Assembly: GCF_023856365.1 (NCBI RefSeq)
Contig: NC_064551.1
Coordinates: 18,972,349 to 19,036,348 of the forward strand
Direction of reading: 5' to 3'
Length of the DNA stretch: 64,000 nucleotides
Source of the DNA: Brienomyrus brachyistius
Taxonomy: Eukaryota; Chordata; Actinopteri; Osteoglossiformes; Mormyridae
In this document: positions 45,196-58,700 of the stretch, in pieces
How positions within the stretch are numbered: the first letter of the stretch is position 1
Layout: each line of letters begins with the position of its first letter
Program-made: the position numbers and the translations under genes
Notes under the pieces: model-generated
Databases searched by the model: none
What the model was told of the DNA's origin: nothing
What the model saw: only the letters and a program-made list of their open reading frames with translations

Positions 45196-45686
45196 CCTTA
45201 CAGCATTATATTAGACCAAGCTACTGGAACGGCTTCCCTCCTTCAGCTGTACCTACTCATCGGAGAAAGGGCTCTGGACGTTGGACTACCTTCCAGCAAA
45301 TCCACATCCCCTTGAGGTGGGATTCTCTTGTTGTGTCAGTGTAGACGAGATACAGATGTAACCTCACCGCTCAGCATGACGTGAGAGTGGCATTGTCAAG
45401 CCTGAAACCATGTTCTGAAAAATGTGAAATGAAAAACAGGCTCCTGTAGCCACTAATGCAGAGATTCGACTTTCTTACAATATCAGAGTTATGCGGTTAT
45501 AATTGTTCTGTTTTTTTGCACTTAATTGTTCAAATTTCCGGCAAAATGACTGCAATTCTAAAAATGCAGATGCTTTGATAAAAAAAAAAAAAAATGTTTC
45601 CATAGCTTGCTTCTTTGCTTGCATAACAGGAATTATTGAAAGAAATGCAAAATGTAATACACAGTACATCTTCTTGATGTTATTAC

Positions 45687-45692
45687 AATAAA
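45687..45692 (+). terminator. drc1: Candidate polyadenylation signal of drc1
   Basis: AATAAA followed by an A run, about 490 nt after the TAA at 45193. If used, exon 15 would be the terminal exon. Confidence 0.35.
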
Positions 45693-46410
45693 AAAAAAAA
45701 TGACTCATTCTGTTACTAATTTTCCTAATATTAATGGTAGAAAAAAACTGTTTATGAGGGAGGGGGTGGAATTAAATTTCTGCTTCCAAAGAGGGGGGGT
45801 ATAGTGGAACAAGTCTGAGAACCACTGCATTAGCCGGCGTGGCTATTGCCCAAAGTGGCGTATGAGTGGGGCAAGCAGGGATGAAGGAGCTCAGATGGGT
45901 CTGGAGATCCTCACAGGTCCATGATTCTCATGTTTCGTGCTGGACAAGAGGTTTGTATTCATGTGACAGTGAGTTGCAGAGAGGAATATTCAAACTGTTA
46001 GTGTGTTACCCAGACCACCAATGAATGGACCTGCTGGTAGTTCATATAGCCAATGGGAATGCAGGATTATACATTTCGTAAATCCTTTATTGCAGAAGCA
46101 CACATTAAGACGACACTATGCAATCCGCTAAGCACCCAAATCAAACTCTCTACTCCAGTTAAATGTTGCTGAGAACCAGGCCACACTGGTAACACAAGTA
46201 GCACTGGCACTAGAAATATGTTCAAACAAATCAGAAAATACAGTTACGCATCATGGGACTGCAAGTTACACAGCATATAAAAAACTTTATATGTTTATTT
46301 ACATAAGCATGCACTGAAACTTGTTTTTGCACAGTAGCCACCAAACCCTTGTGATCTCAAGCTGCTACTGGGTCTTAAGTCGGATGCAGCAAATCAGAAA
46401 AACATAAAGC

Positions 46411-46790
46411 CATCCATCCATAAAGCCAGCCATCCAAATATCCATCCATCCATTTTCCAAATCGCTTATCCTACTGGGTCGCAGGGGTCCGGAGCATATC
46501 CCGGAAGCAATGGGCAGGGAACATCCCAGGATGGTGGGCCAGCCCATCGCAGGGCACACTCACACACCATTCACTCACACATGCACACCTACGGGCAATT
46601 TAGCAACTCCAATTAGCCTCAGCATGTTTTTGGACTGTGGGGGGGAAACCGGAGTACCCGGAGGAAACCCCACGACGACATGGGGAGAACATGCAAACTC
46701 CACACACATGTGACCCAGGCGGAGACTCGAACCCAGGTCCCTGAGGTGTGATGCAACAGTGCTAACCACTGCACCACCATGCCGCCCCTA
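46411..46790 (-). mobile_element. Full-length V-SINE-like copy, minus orientation
   Basis: Read on the minus strand: GGCGGCATGGTGGTGCAGTGG, TTAGCACTG (A-box region), GGGTTCGAGTC (B box), then GGAGTTTGCATGTTCTCCCC and the GTTTCCTCCGGGTACTCC core. An internal TGTGTGAGTGAATGG spot follows, then the GCGACCCAGTAGGATAAGCG tail and a (TGGA)n end at 46411-46455. This is the best reference copy in the window for interpreting the satellite at 55.7-61.5 kb. Confidence 0.85.
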
Positions 46791-49478
46791 CAGCAAATAT
46801 AAAAGAAGGAAATGAAAGAGCTGTTCACCCTCACAAGACATCCCATCTAACAAAGAGGCTAACTGTTAGCACATGCCAAAGCCACACTTATTATATACCT
46901 AATTAGTGGGCAGACACCTAAACCACCCAGTGTCACCGGCAACGTACATACCACACAGTAAAGAGTACCCTGCTTCCTTAAATGCACTTTGGTATAGTTT
47001 CACAGTTGTGATGCTTTTGTTCTTAAATACCTTCAGAAATGGCACCACTTAGTGGTGAGTGTTGGTACTTGCATCAATATGCTTTGTTTTCTATTGAATT
47101 GTCACTCTGGAGTGAGAAAAGCTGAGAAAATCTATGACAAAAATTAGGAAATTATTGCTGTAATTTTTCCACCTGCCTACATCTTGTGTCTTTGTTTTCA
47201 TCATATTTAACGTTTGGCTCTAAATGTCCAGTTCGGGGGGCTCAGAATCGCGTCTGTTTTTGTGGTCTTCTTGGAGTCTTGCAAACCGCCGCAGTGCTTA
47301 CTTCAGGTCGCTGGCCTGATGAACCAGGTTAGCTACTTTGGTTACTAAGGACATTGTTAAATGTTTGTTTTTCTCTTTCAACAATGTAATATATCACAGT
47401 GTGGGAAGACAATAAATGCAGCATCCAAAGGTATGTGTGAGCTAGCGTTGAGGCGGTGTAATTCCTGAACAACACAGACACACCAGCACACGAGTATAAA
47501 CTCTCACAGCATGGGCCACTTACATAGGTGATGGCTTAGGCTCGATGCAGAAGCTCGAATCAGCCTTAATATGGGATAAAACTGGGAGGGGTTAGTCCAC
47601 ATGACAAGGCCCTTTGTTACCCTGCAGCCCAAGGGTCTCCAAACTCTGGTCCTGCAGATCTTCTGCCCCTGCTGTAGCCAGTCTACCCCTCCTCCACTGC
47701 GCACTGTGTACGTGACAGACCTCCCCCTCCTCTCTGAATAATGCCGCCATCGTTACTGTGAACAAAGATGAGACACCCCACATAAACAGAACAATCCGTC
47801 GCATCAACTGAAGGAAATTTTAAGTAGGCGCAAAAACACTGGAGAATAAAAAAAGTTTAGTATTGGGAGACACACATGTGTTAGCGGGGCTATTGTGCTG
47901 TTAATGATGATGTCCTTTGTGACTTTTGACACAGAAAAACTGCAGAGTTCCTGTTTAATGATCTGCCTCTGAAGTATGCACATGTACACATCGCTCCAGT
48001 GAGGTAAATGCACAAGTGTGTTTTATTACTGTGGTAAACTCTGTTTAGTCATCTGTAGTTATCTGCATTGTAAGAGATACAAAGCATAACTTTATTTAGC
48101 CAAAATGGTTCTATTTACAAAAAAAGCTTCACTTGAGAGCGCACAAATAATATAGTATTAAGCTCTTATTTATGTATTAAGTGACCACCGACTGTCATAG
48201 TTGCATACTGATCTCATATTAATTCATCATTAATTAATTGTGAGGCGTCTTTTATCCCAAACAGTTACTATATTTGTTACTGTATCTGTCTATTCTTCAA
48301 ACTGTTGTGAACTACAGGAGCGACTGAAGAAACAAGTAATGAATAACACAAGTGAGATACTGATCTCATGTTTGTTCATCATTAATGAATCATGATGTAT
48401 CTTTTATCCCAAATAGCTGCTGTGTTTATTCATGATTTGTAATTTATTAGTTACTATGAAGAATTTGTGCCCGCTCAAGTTAAATGTTACCAAAAAATGT
48501 AACAAATCAACACATACCTTTAATTATATATACTGTAAAACAGTTTGAGGAAAAATAGCTTTGTTTGGTACAGCAGTGAGTTTTTGGTGTGTCCTTGTAG
48601 GTAGAAATGCATGCAATGTTTTTTCAGAATTTACAGTTTGCAGTCTAGCAGCAAAATCCTTGACCAAAATATGCATGGGGAAGCTATAGCAGCATTGGTG
48701 AACACAGACTTGAGAGTACTTAGATACTGGACAGGAAAACAAAACTTTAATAATTATATGCATAATTACAAACCTGCATCAAAATATAAGGTCTCAAAAA
48801 ATGGTCTGAATGCATGTTTTGACAAAACCTGATACTTTCATAAGGGTTAAAAATGCCAGCTAAAAATTGCTGCTGTACATATTCACATATTGCAGTTCAC
48901 AAGTTGCAAATATTTTTTTCTCTGCAAAATCAGGCACCTCATACTGGAGGCCCCGAGGTCATTGTGGTTTGAGTGTCTGCAAGTGCTGCATCTTACTGTG
49001 CTGAGTGCACACTCAACAAATAGCAGCAATTTCGCTTTGATTGTTCTCAAACATATATCTTGTTCACGAGAAATCACCACCTTAAATTTGTTCATTTTGG
49101 TCTTGCAGTGAAACTAAGAATTCAAGGCACTCATCAGTTCTCATAAGGATGATGGGAACACGTCACCCAAGACAGTAGCTACAGCATTCAGTGTGACATA
49201 GAACATTCATTTAATACCTGCAGTTTTTCCCTTATATTGATCCAGAGAAGGGACCCTATCAGAGAGGTAACTTACTGTAATATGGCTATTTCCTGCATGG
49301 CCGTTTAGTCCCGGGCTGCTAACCGAATGAAGGTCCGTGCTCAGGAACCATCTCAGCTTTTTGAAATTCCGAACGATTTACTGAAAGTATTATTTAAACA
49401 CGCTGTGCTTCTGGCAGGTTTGTGTTACACGTGTTAGTGCTCTCCAGTGTCACAGCTTCCATTCAGCTGAGGGAGACA

Positions 49479-52400
49479 TGACTGGGGCTGGGAGATTCAT
49501 TCTCATTGGCTGCCTGCTGCAAGGTGAGAAACGGCCACTTGGGGATGGTGGGGGGGGGGGGGGGGGTGCAGACTTCTCTTGTCTCTTTACCAACTGCATG
49601 TTTCCTCTGTTTGCACAGTTTAATGACTCAAGTTGAATTTAATATCCTGTATTTCAGAATTGATTACATTAATGTAATATACTGACTTGTGTGTTACAGT
49701 GTAAATGTACAGCAGTGTTTCTTGGTATGATTACAGGGGCTCTGTGCAGTACCTGGTCAGCCCGGATGCCTCAGAACATACAAGCTCTGCATGGATCCTG
49801 TGTGCTGATTCCCTGCACATTCCAGATTCCATCTAACTGGTCAAAAAATCTGAAAGACCCAGTCGGAATGTGGTGGTCAAATAGAAGCTCAAATGGGAAA
49901 ATTATATATTTTTCCAATAAAACAGCGAATGACATTCAAGGAAATATAATTGGGGATTTACTTAAGAAGAACTGCACCACAGTCCTGAACAATATTCTTT
50001 CGAGATGGACTGGTAATTTTTCCTTTAGGATTGAAGGCATCGGTGACCTTAAGTATAATTTTGATGCGAAAGTGAAAATTTATGTAAAAGGTACAGCTGC
50101 TTTATATTTTATATTAGCGTTTATTATTATTTTACTAATACAGAGAGATTTACAAAAACTTGACTTCTTGGATGTATTTCAGTTTCAGTGAATGTGAGTA
50201 TTGGTGGATTTAAGCTGTGATATAATGTGATATGAATCATGTCACTCTGTCTCTATCTCTTCCAGACTCTCCACCCAGCCCCCAGATCACCATAAACAGG
50301 GACATGGTGAAGGAGGGGGGCTCTGTAAATCTGACCTGTTCGGCTCCAGCTCCCTGTCCATCACTCCCCCCGTCTCTGTCATGGACCCTCAAGCTGAGTG
50401 ACAATATCACTGTATTTCAGAAGAATGATGATCACACTAAACATGTATCTTCTGTTATGAACTTTACTGCCTCACATCTCCACCATAAGCAGGAAGTCAA
50501 ATGTACAGCAGTTTACAGGCTCCAAGCCAACAACAATGAGAGGACATCCTACACAAATGTGACTCTCAATGTTCAGTGTGAGTCCATTTTCATCATATTT
50601 CATTTCATGAAATTTCTTTATGAGATCTAGTATCATAATCTCTGTGTGAATTAAAATCAGACCTATATTGTTCCTGATCGACATAAGTCTTATTCCTGAG
50701 TCTTGCCTAGAACGTTTCTTTAACATTCCCACAGATTCTCCTAAAAACACTTTGGTGTTAAAAGGAAAAGACCGGAATCTAATCTGCAGCAGTGATGCCA
50801 ACCCAGCAGTGAACAATTACACCTGGTATAAAGTGACTGGGAGTGAAATTAAAGTTGTTTCACACAGACAGAACCTCACCTGTAATATCACTGAGGTCAG
50901 TGGACAGTATTACTGTCAGGCTCGGAATGAACACGGCCTGCAGAATTCAAGCACTGTGCAGCTCGACAGTGAATGTAAGTAACACTCAATATCACTTTCT
51001 GATCAGATCAATTATAATTTTCCATTGTATTTATCTGAACATCTGAATTTCTACAGATTTTCATCTCTTGTATTTCTCAAATTATTTAATTTCCCTTATT
51101 TCCATTACATTCTCATTTATTTATTTATCAGACATTACTGTCCAAGGATATGCACAAGCCAGGCAGATAAAACGTCTGAAGGAGCCAGTTTAAGTCTAGT
51201 GCTGCCAGGCTGAATTTATGCAGCTGCATATTATCATTGGATTAGGAATGATATAAACCATTATTAGAAGCTAACATCAGAGAAGCTAGTCAAACCAGAA
51301 CACAACAAGGACTTGGTTCCTACAGGACAAATGCAAAATACAAGGAAAAAGCATTTAATGTTGCCAAGTGAAAGTATAACATTGGAAAGTATATGAAGGC
51401 AGAGAGTGGGAGGGTCAGTGGGAGGATGAGCTGGTGAGGTTTTCCTAAAAGAGACGGGAGGTGAACTTGGTGCAAGAGCACCAAGACGTGACACCCAGTA
51501 GCAGCAAAGCCAGCTGCCAGTGGAGGAGTGACCAGTACAAAGTGACTGAGGGTGACAGGAATACTGTCACATAGTAACAGGAACTGTCTTCCCAAAGTTA
51601 CATTCAGTGACACTGTCATGTGCAACTGAAGGGCTCAGAATGAGAAATATGAAAACTCAAATCATATATACATTATAAGGAATCTGAGATTTACTGACAT
51701 ACTTTGAAGTAATAAATAGTTGCCCCCACCCCCCCCCCCCCCCCCCCCCCACCGCAGGTGTGTGTGAGACGTGTGATACAATGTGATATGAAACATGTGA
51801 TTCTTTGTCTCTATCTCTTCCAGACTCTTCACCCAGCCCCCAGATCACCATAAACAGGGACATGGTAAAGGAGGGGGGCTCTGTGACTCTGAGGGAGGGG
51901 GACTCTGTGATTCTGAGGGAGGGGGACTCTGTAAATCTGACCTGTTCGGTTCCAGCTCCCTGTCCATCACTCCCCCCGACTCTGTCATGGACCCCCAGGC
52001 TGAGTGACAGTATCACTGTATTTCAGGAGAATGATGATCACACTAAACATGTATCGTCTGTTATGAACTTTACTGCCTCACATCTCCACCATAAGCAGGA
52101 AGTCAAATGTACAGCAGTTTACAGGCTCCAAGCAGACAACAGTGAGAGGACATCCCACACAAATGTGACTCTCAATGTTCAGTGTGAGTCCATTTTCATC
52201 ATATTTCATTTCATGAAATTTCTTTATGAGATCTAGTATCATAATCTCTGTGTGAATTAAAATCAGACCTATATTGTTCCTGATCGACAAAACTCTTCTT
52301 CCTGAGTTTTGCCTAGAACGTTTCTTTAACATTCCCACAGATTCTCCTAAAAACACTTTGGTGTTAATTGGAAAAGACCGGAATCTAACCTGCAGCAGTG

Positions 52401-54464
52401 ATGCCAACCCAGCAGTGAACAATTACACCTGGTATAAAGTGACTGGGAGTGAAACTAAAGTTGTTTCACACAGACAGAACCTCACCTGTAATATCACTGA
52501 GGTCAGTGGACAGTATTACTGTCAGGCTCAGAATGAACACGGCCTGCAGAATTCAAGCACTGTGCAGCTCGACAGTGAATGTAAGTAACACTCAATATCA
52601 CTTTCTGCTCAGTAAATGATGATGTTCTATTTCACCTGTGATGATTTTCCTCCTTATTTGAACATAAGTATAAACATTCTTGCCAAATCCATGATTATAC
52701 CAAAGTGGAGTAGTAACCAGTACAAAGTGACTGAGGAAGACAGCAATACTGTCATATAGTATAACAGGGACTCTGTCAAAAGTTAAATTCATACCACACA
52801 GGTGTAAATCTGAATGTTCCGGAGCATATTTTGTAAAATTTCTGTGAGTTGTTTGAAACATGGTGTCGTAACCTTTCTGTGAATTTAAAGCAAATCTGAA
52901 GGATGTTATACAATATAATGGACACCCTCTGTTTGCAGCTGTCAAAGCTCCGCCCACTTTGATTGGCGCTGCAGCAGGGGCTGCTGGGATGATTCTCACC
53001 TGCATCTTACTGACAATTACTCTCAAGTGAGTGTCTGTACCCGAATCTCCCCTGAATGAAAAGGTACCTGCTTTGATATACAGCTTTTAACAGTCTGTTC
53101 CTGATCAATTCATCATTTCCAGGAAAAGCTGCAGCAGGCAGAATCATGGCAGTATGACACAGGAAACAGGAGAATTAACACCGACAAACCAGGTGAGTCT
53201 CTCTCATGGGCTGCAGATCCACACAAAGCACTGCATAACTGCACACGGACATGAGAGTATGGAGAGATCATATGAAGTGTGGACTTTATGACATATTACC
53301 AGCACAATTTATGTCATTAAATTAATGACCCTCCACTGACAATTTGTAAATGACAAATTTTAAGTGGAATCATAATTAAGTTTCTTAATTATCACAAACA
53401 TTCTAATGTTATACATGGTCTGCAGCTTCCCACTGTCTCTGCCTTACTGATCTAATTGTGCTTCTCTGTCCATTTTCTAAAAACAAAATATATATATATT
53501 TTACTACTAGTCATATATACTTGACAGATTTTAATTGTAGGTTTACAGAAAATCTGTCTTAAATATTCTCTGTTAATTAGTATGCATCAGCCTGCCATCT
53601 TGATCAGTATCCCAGTTCCACTACTGCGGAATTCTACTGTTTATATTTATCATTAGTATTTTGCTGTAGATTGTTCTACATTTTGAAGCTGTTCACCAAT
53701 ATTTCTTTGATTAACTATTGTCTTGTTTTCTTATGGTCATATAATTGTAGTTTTTGTGGAATTATTGAATAACTGATCAGTTTAAAACTCACATTTTAAA
53801 ACTTCACATGCATCTAATTTCTTTTTCTGATTTGCACTTTTGAAATCTATACATCAACAAATTTCAGTGTGAAAATGAGCTGAATGCTGAGCTGCTCTAT
53901 GCCAGCATTGACCACAGCGGATTGACTGAACAGGGAACAGGAACCATCCGAGGGAGCTCACAGAGCACTGAGTACGCAGAGGTCAAGCTTAATACTCGGA
54001 AAGAGCAGGGAGGCACAGAGGAGAAGTCTGAGGCCCAGCAAGAACAGGAGCAGCATGTCAGTGTCTTGGGGATCGATCCTGAACCCAATGATAAGAGGAA
54101 GGAATCCCAGGAACCTGGTAGTGGGGATGTGTCTGGATGTGGCTTCAGAACCCCGGAATCTACAGAGACCCAGAAGAGGAAAACTGAAATTGGGGTGAAA
54201 CAAGAGAACGTGGAGGACAGGAAGAGCTCAGGGCTGGATGATCTGCTTTACACACCTGAACCAAAGGAGGAAGCAACATATGCGAACATCTGCCGTCAGC
54301 TGGGCACCGAAGGTCCAGATAAGAGGTCTGCTACAGTGGGAGCTTCTGGGAATAAGCGGCAAAGAGGTGGAGATCAACAAGATGATTATGTGATTGCTTC
54401 CGAAGAGAAGGGAACCAATGAGAGTGAATATGCAGTGGTGAAGAAGGACAAAATTGTGCAGTAG
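49479..54464 (+). CDS. Siglec/CD22-like inhibitory Ig-superfamily receptor
   Basis: Exons: leader about 49479-49523, V-set 49737-50090, C2a 50266-50577, C2b 50735-50974, C2a' 51824-52183, C2b' 52341-52580, transmembrane 52939-53026, juxtamembrane 53123-53192 and tail 53868-54464 (TAG). Internal phases all agree; about 765-768 residues. The V domain has the CVLIPCTF B strand and WTGNFSFRIE, where the Arg (codon at 50027) aligns with the sialic-acid-binding Arg of sialoadhesin. The transmembrane exon reads GAAAGAAGMILTCILLTITL. The tail has LLYASI (Tyr at 53898, ITIM), TEYAEV (53973, ITSM), ATYANI (54279, non-canonical) and SEYAVV (54429, ITIM-type). Such receptors recruit SHP phosphatases in leukocytes. 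The leader-V junction is off by one base as I read it. An alternative acceptor at 49699 would keep frame with a different leader. Confidence 0.8.
50226..52620 (+). repeat. Intragenic tandem duplication of the C2a-C2b module
   Basis: 50266-50974 and 51824-52580 carry the same two Ig exons. The introns within the pair are both 157 nt (50578-50734 and 52184-52340) and nearly identical in sequence, as are the first bases after the second donor. Protein copies differ at few positions. The second C2a exon is 48 nt longer because a 24-nt segment (GAGGGAGGGGGACTCTGTGA core, 51885-51940) is present three times, adding REGDSV-type repeats before the B-strand Cys. Confidence 0.92.
51727..51752. repeat. 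Poly(C) tract
   Basis: About 24 Cs shortly upstream of the duplicated C2a' exon, within the intron. Possible assembly-length uncertainty. Confidence 0.9.
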
Positions 54465-54824
54465 AAAATTCATCCCAACTGGTTCATGGTATTCAGACAA
54501 TGGGAGTGAACTGTTACGCTGTATGTGTTTTGAAAATATTGAAATGGGGGAAAATTGCATATTTCAGTTATATCTAGATAGAATTATATGCCATATATGC
54601 AATACAGTGCAATTATATGCCATTTATGCAATACAGTGTTACTGCTTTATTGGTTTTATATATTTTTAGCAATACATTTTTTAAGTTGTCGTAACATGCT
54701 GCAAACTAAGCTGGAACTAGCTTTTAAAGTAAAGATATTTCAAGAAGGAAAGTAAAATAAATAGCCACAAAAACAGGAAGTGCCACATATACACACACAT
54801 ACACACATACACACACACACATAC

Positions 54825-54859
<35 letters not shown>

Positions 54860-55654
54860 GACATGCTGACCATGAAGTGTACAGTACGGTTTGTACCCTC
54901 ACAGTCTTCACATACATACTGCATAATAACATCTATTGGTTTTGTCATTCGCATTTTTGAGTAGAATTTTTCATCTTTTTTGATCTTTTTCATTCTTTTT
55001 CTTCTGTACTGAATTCACTGTATTCATACATATTTGCAAGACAATATTCATCAGGAATTGATTATGAAGACTGTGAGTCCAAATGACAGTTTAGTCGCCA
55101 TGGAGAAGGCAAATTTGTATAAATAATGATATACATTAAAAGAATGATCTTCCAGAAGTGAATCTAAGAAAGTCTGACTGTGTGGGCACAAGCAGGGCAC
55201 ACTGGCACAGATGTGCAGTATTTATGTTACGCGTATGTCAAATGTGTATTTTAAATACAAAATTGTATACTGTCATTTGTATTTGACTCATAAAAATATA
55301 TCATGTAATCTCAGAATAGTTTGATGGTCAGTATTTTTGCATTTTGAAAATAAAAGAAATATTTTCCCCAAAATGTAGGCGTGATGACATCCTGTGTGCA
55401 AGACGCTTGTGCAAACACAAGAGGGCAGCCTGGTGTTCACAACATTTTAATGAATTCTGATATTTCAAAATCTTTCTTACATCACATCCTTTCATGATGT
55501 CACCATTGTAATGTGTGCCCATTGCAATGCTGATATAATTAACAACAAATTAACCGAACTCAACCAAAATATCCAAGTGAGTCAACCCAAAATACACCAA
55601 GCAAGTGCGACCAAAGAAACTGAACAAGCCAGTAGCACATACCACCATCTGTTA
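54465..55654 (+). other. 3' flank of the Siglec-like gene
   Basis: Contains a (CA)n run at 54788-54859 and an AATAAA at 55349-55354, about 890 nt after the stop codon, which is a possible polyadenylation signal. No coding exon is seen. Confidence 0.45.
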
Positions 55655-55738
55655 TCCTATTCAGGGTCATGGGGGGTCTGGAGCCTATGGGCACGAGGCA
55701 GGGAACAGCTCAGGACGGGGGGCCAACCCATCAGAGGG
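55655..55738 (-). mobile_element. V-SINE-like copy, 3' part, left of the satellite
   Basis: The plus strand reads TCCTATTCAGGGTCATGGGG, GGTCTGGAGCCTATGGGCAC, GAGGCAGGGAACAGCTCAGG and GGGGGGCCAACCCATCAGAGGGCA. This is the tail half of the element, in the same order as at 46460-46558. It stops exactly where the CA-rich spot begins. Confidence 0.85.
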
Positions 55739-58700
55739 CACTCACACACCACTCACTCACACACCATTCACTCACACACCATTCACTCACACACCACTCA
55801 CTCACACACTACTCACTCACACATGCACACACTCACACATCATTCACTCACACACCACACACTCACACACCACTCACTCACACACCACTCACTCACACAT
55901 GCACACACTCACACATCATTCACTCACACACCACACACTCACACACCACTCACTCACACACCACTCACTCACACACCACTCACTCACTACTCACTCACAC
56001 ACCACTCACTCACACACCACACTCACACACTACTCACTCACACACCACTCACTCACACACCACTCACTCACACACCACACACTCACTCACACACCATTCA
56101 CTCACACACCACTCACTCACACACTACTCACTCACACACTACTCACTCACACATGCACACACTCACACATCATTCACTCACACACCACACACTCACACAC
56201 CACTCACTCACACACCACTCACTCACACATCATTCACTCACACACCACACACTCACACACCACTCACTCACACACCACTCACTCACACACCACACACTCA
56301 CACACCATTCACACACACACCACTCACTCACACACCACTCACTCACCACACACCACTCACTCACACACCACTCACTCACACATCATTCATTCACACACCA
56401 CACACTCACACACCATTCACTCACACACCACTCACTCACACACCACTCACTCACACACCACACACTCACACACCACTGACTCACACACTCACACACCACT
56501 CACTCACACACCACACACTACTCACTCACACACCACACACTCACACACCAGTCACTCACACACCACTGACTCACACACCACTCACTCACACACCATTCAC
56601 ACACACACCACATACTCACACACCACTCACTCACACACCACTCAGTCACACACCATTCACTCACACACCATTCACTCACACACCACTCACTCACACATGC
56701 ACACACTCACACATCATTCACTCACACACCACACACTCACACACCATTCACTCACACACCACTCACTCACACACCACACACTCACACACCACTCACTCAC
56801 ACACCACTCACTCACACACCACACACTCACACACCAGTCACTCACACACCACTGACTCACACACCACTCACTCACACTACACTCACTCACACACCACACA
56901 CTCACACACCATTCACTCACACACCATTCACTCACACACCATTCACTCACACACCACACACTCACACACCACTGACTCACACACCACTCACTCACACACC
57001 ACTCACTCACACACCACACACTCACACACCATTCACTCACACACCACTCACTCACACACCACTCACTCACACACTACTCACTCACACATGCACACACTCA
57101 CACATCATTCACTCACACACCACACACTCACACACCACTCACTCACACACCACTCACTCACACATGCACACACTCACACATCATTCACTCACACACCACA
57201 CACTCACACACCACTCACTCACACACCACTCACTCACACACCACACACTCACACACCACTCACTCACTACTCACTCACACACCACTCACTCACACACCAC
57301 TCACTCACACACCACACTCACACACTACTCACTCACACACCACTCACTCACACACCACTCACTCACACACCACACACTCACTCACACACCATTCACTCAC
57401 ACACTACTCACTCACACATGCACACACTCACACATCACTCACTCACACACCACACACTCACACACCACTCACTCACACACCACTCACTCACACATGCACA
57501 CACTCACACATCATTCACTCACACACCACACACTCACACACCACTCACTCACACACCACTCACTCACACACCACACACTCACACACCATTCACACACACA
57601 CCACTCACTCACACACCACTCACTCACACACCACTCACTCACCACACACTCACACACCACTCACTCACACACCACTCACTCACACATCATTCACTCACAC
57701 ACCACACACTCACACACCATTCACTCACACACCACTCACTCACACACCACTCACTCACACACCACTCACTCACACACCACACACTCACACACCACTCACT
57801 CACACACCACACACTCACACACCATTCACTCACACACCACTCACTCACACACCACTCACTCACACACCACTCACTCACACACCACACACTCACACACCAT
57901 TCACTCACACACCACTGACTCACACACTCACACACCACTCACTCACACACCACACACTACTCACTCACACACCACACACTCACACACCAGTCACTCACAC
58001 ACCACTGACTCACACACCACTCACTCACACACCATTCACACACACACCACATACTCACACACCACTCACTCACACACCACTCAGTCACACACCATTCACT
58101 CACACACCATTCACTCACACACCACTCACTCACACATGCACACACTCACACATCATTCACTCACACACCACACACTCACACACCATTCACTCACACACCA
58201 CTCACTCACACACCACACACTCACACACCACTCACTCACACACCACACACTCACACACCACTCACTCACACACCACTGACTCACACACCACTCACTCACA
58301 CACCACTCACTCACACACCACACACTCACACACCATTCACTCACACACCATTCACTCACACACCATTCACTCACACACCACTCAGTCACACACCATTCAC
58401 TCACACACCATTCACTCACACACCACTCACTCACACACCACACACTCACACCAGTCACTCACACACCACTGACTCACACACCACTCACTCACACACCACT
58501 CACTCACACACCACACACTCACACACCACACACTCACACACCATTCACTCACACACCATTCACTCACACACCACATACTCACACACCACTCAGTCACACA
58601 CCATTCACTCACACACCATTCACTCACACACCACTCACTCACACACCATTCACTCACACATCATTCACTCACACACCACACACTCACACACCACTCACTC

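Larger units (their letters stand above)
45196..49478. other. Intergenic between drc1 and the Siglec-like gene
   Basis: An AATAAA at 45687-45692 is a candidate drc1 polyadenylation signal. A V-SINE-like copy occupies 46411-46790. The rest, including 47-49 kb, shows no coding exon I can recognise. A run of G lies at about 49550-49566 just after the receptor leader exon. Confidence 0.5.

Noticed and set aside
45950..46025. DSELQ-like codons as a possible last drc1 exon
   Set aside because: Only four or five residues match the mammalian C-terminus, no good acceptor lies in front and the following residues do not match.
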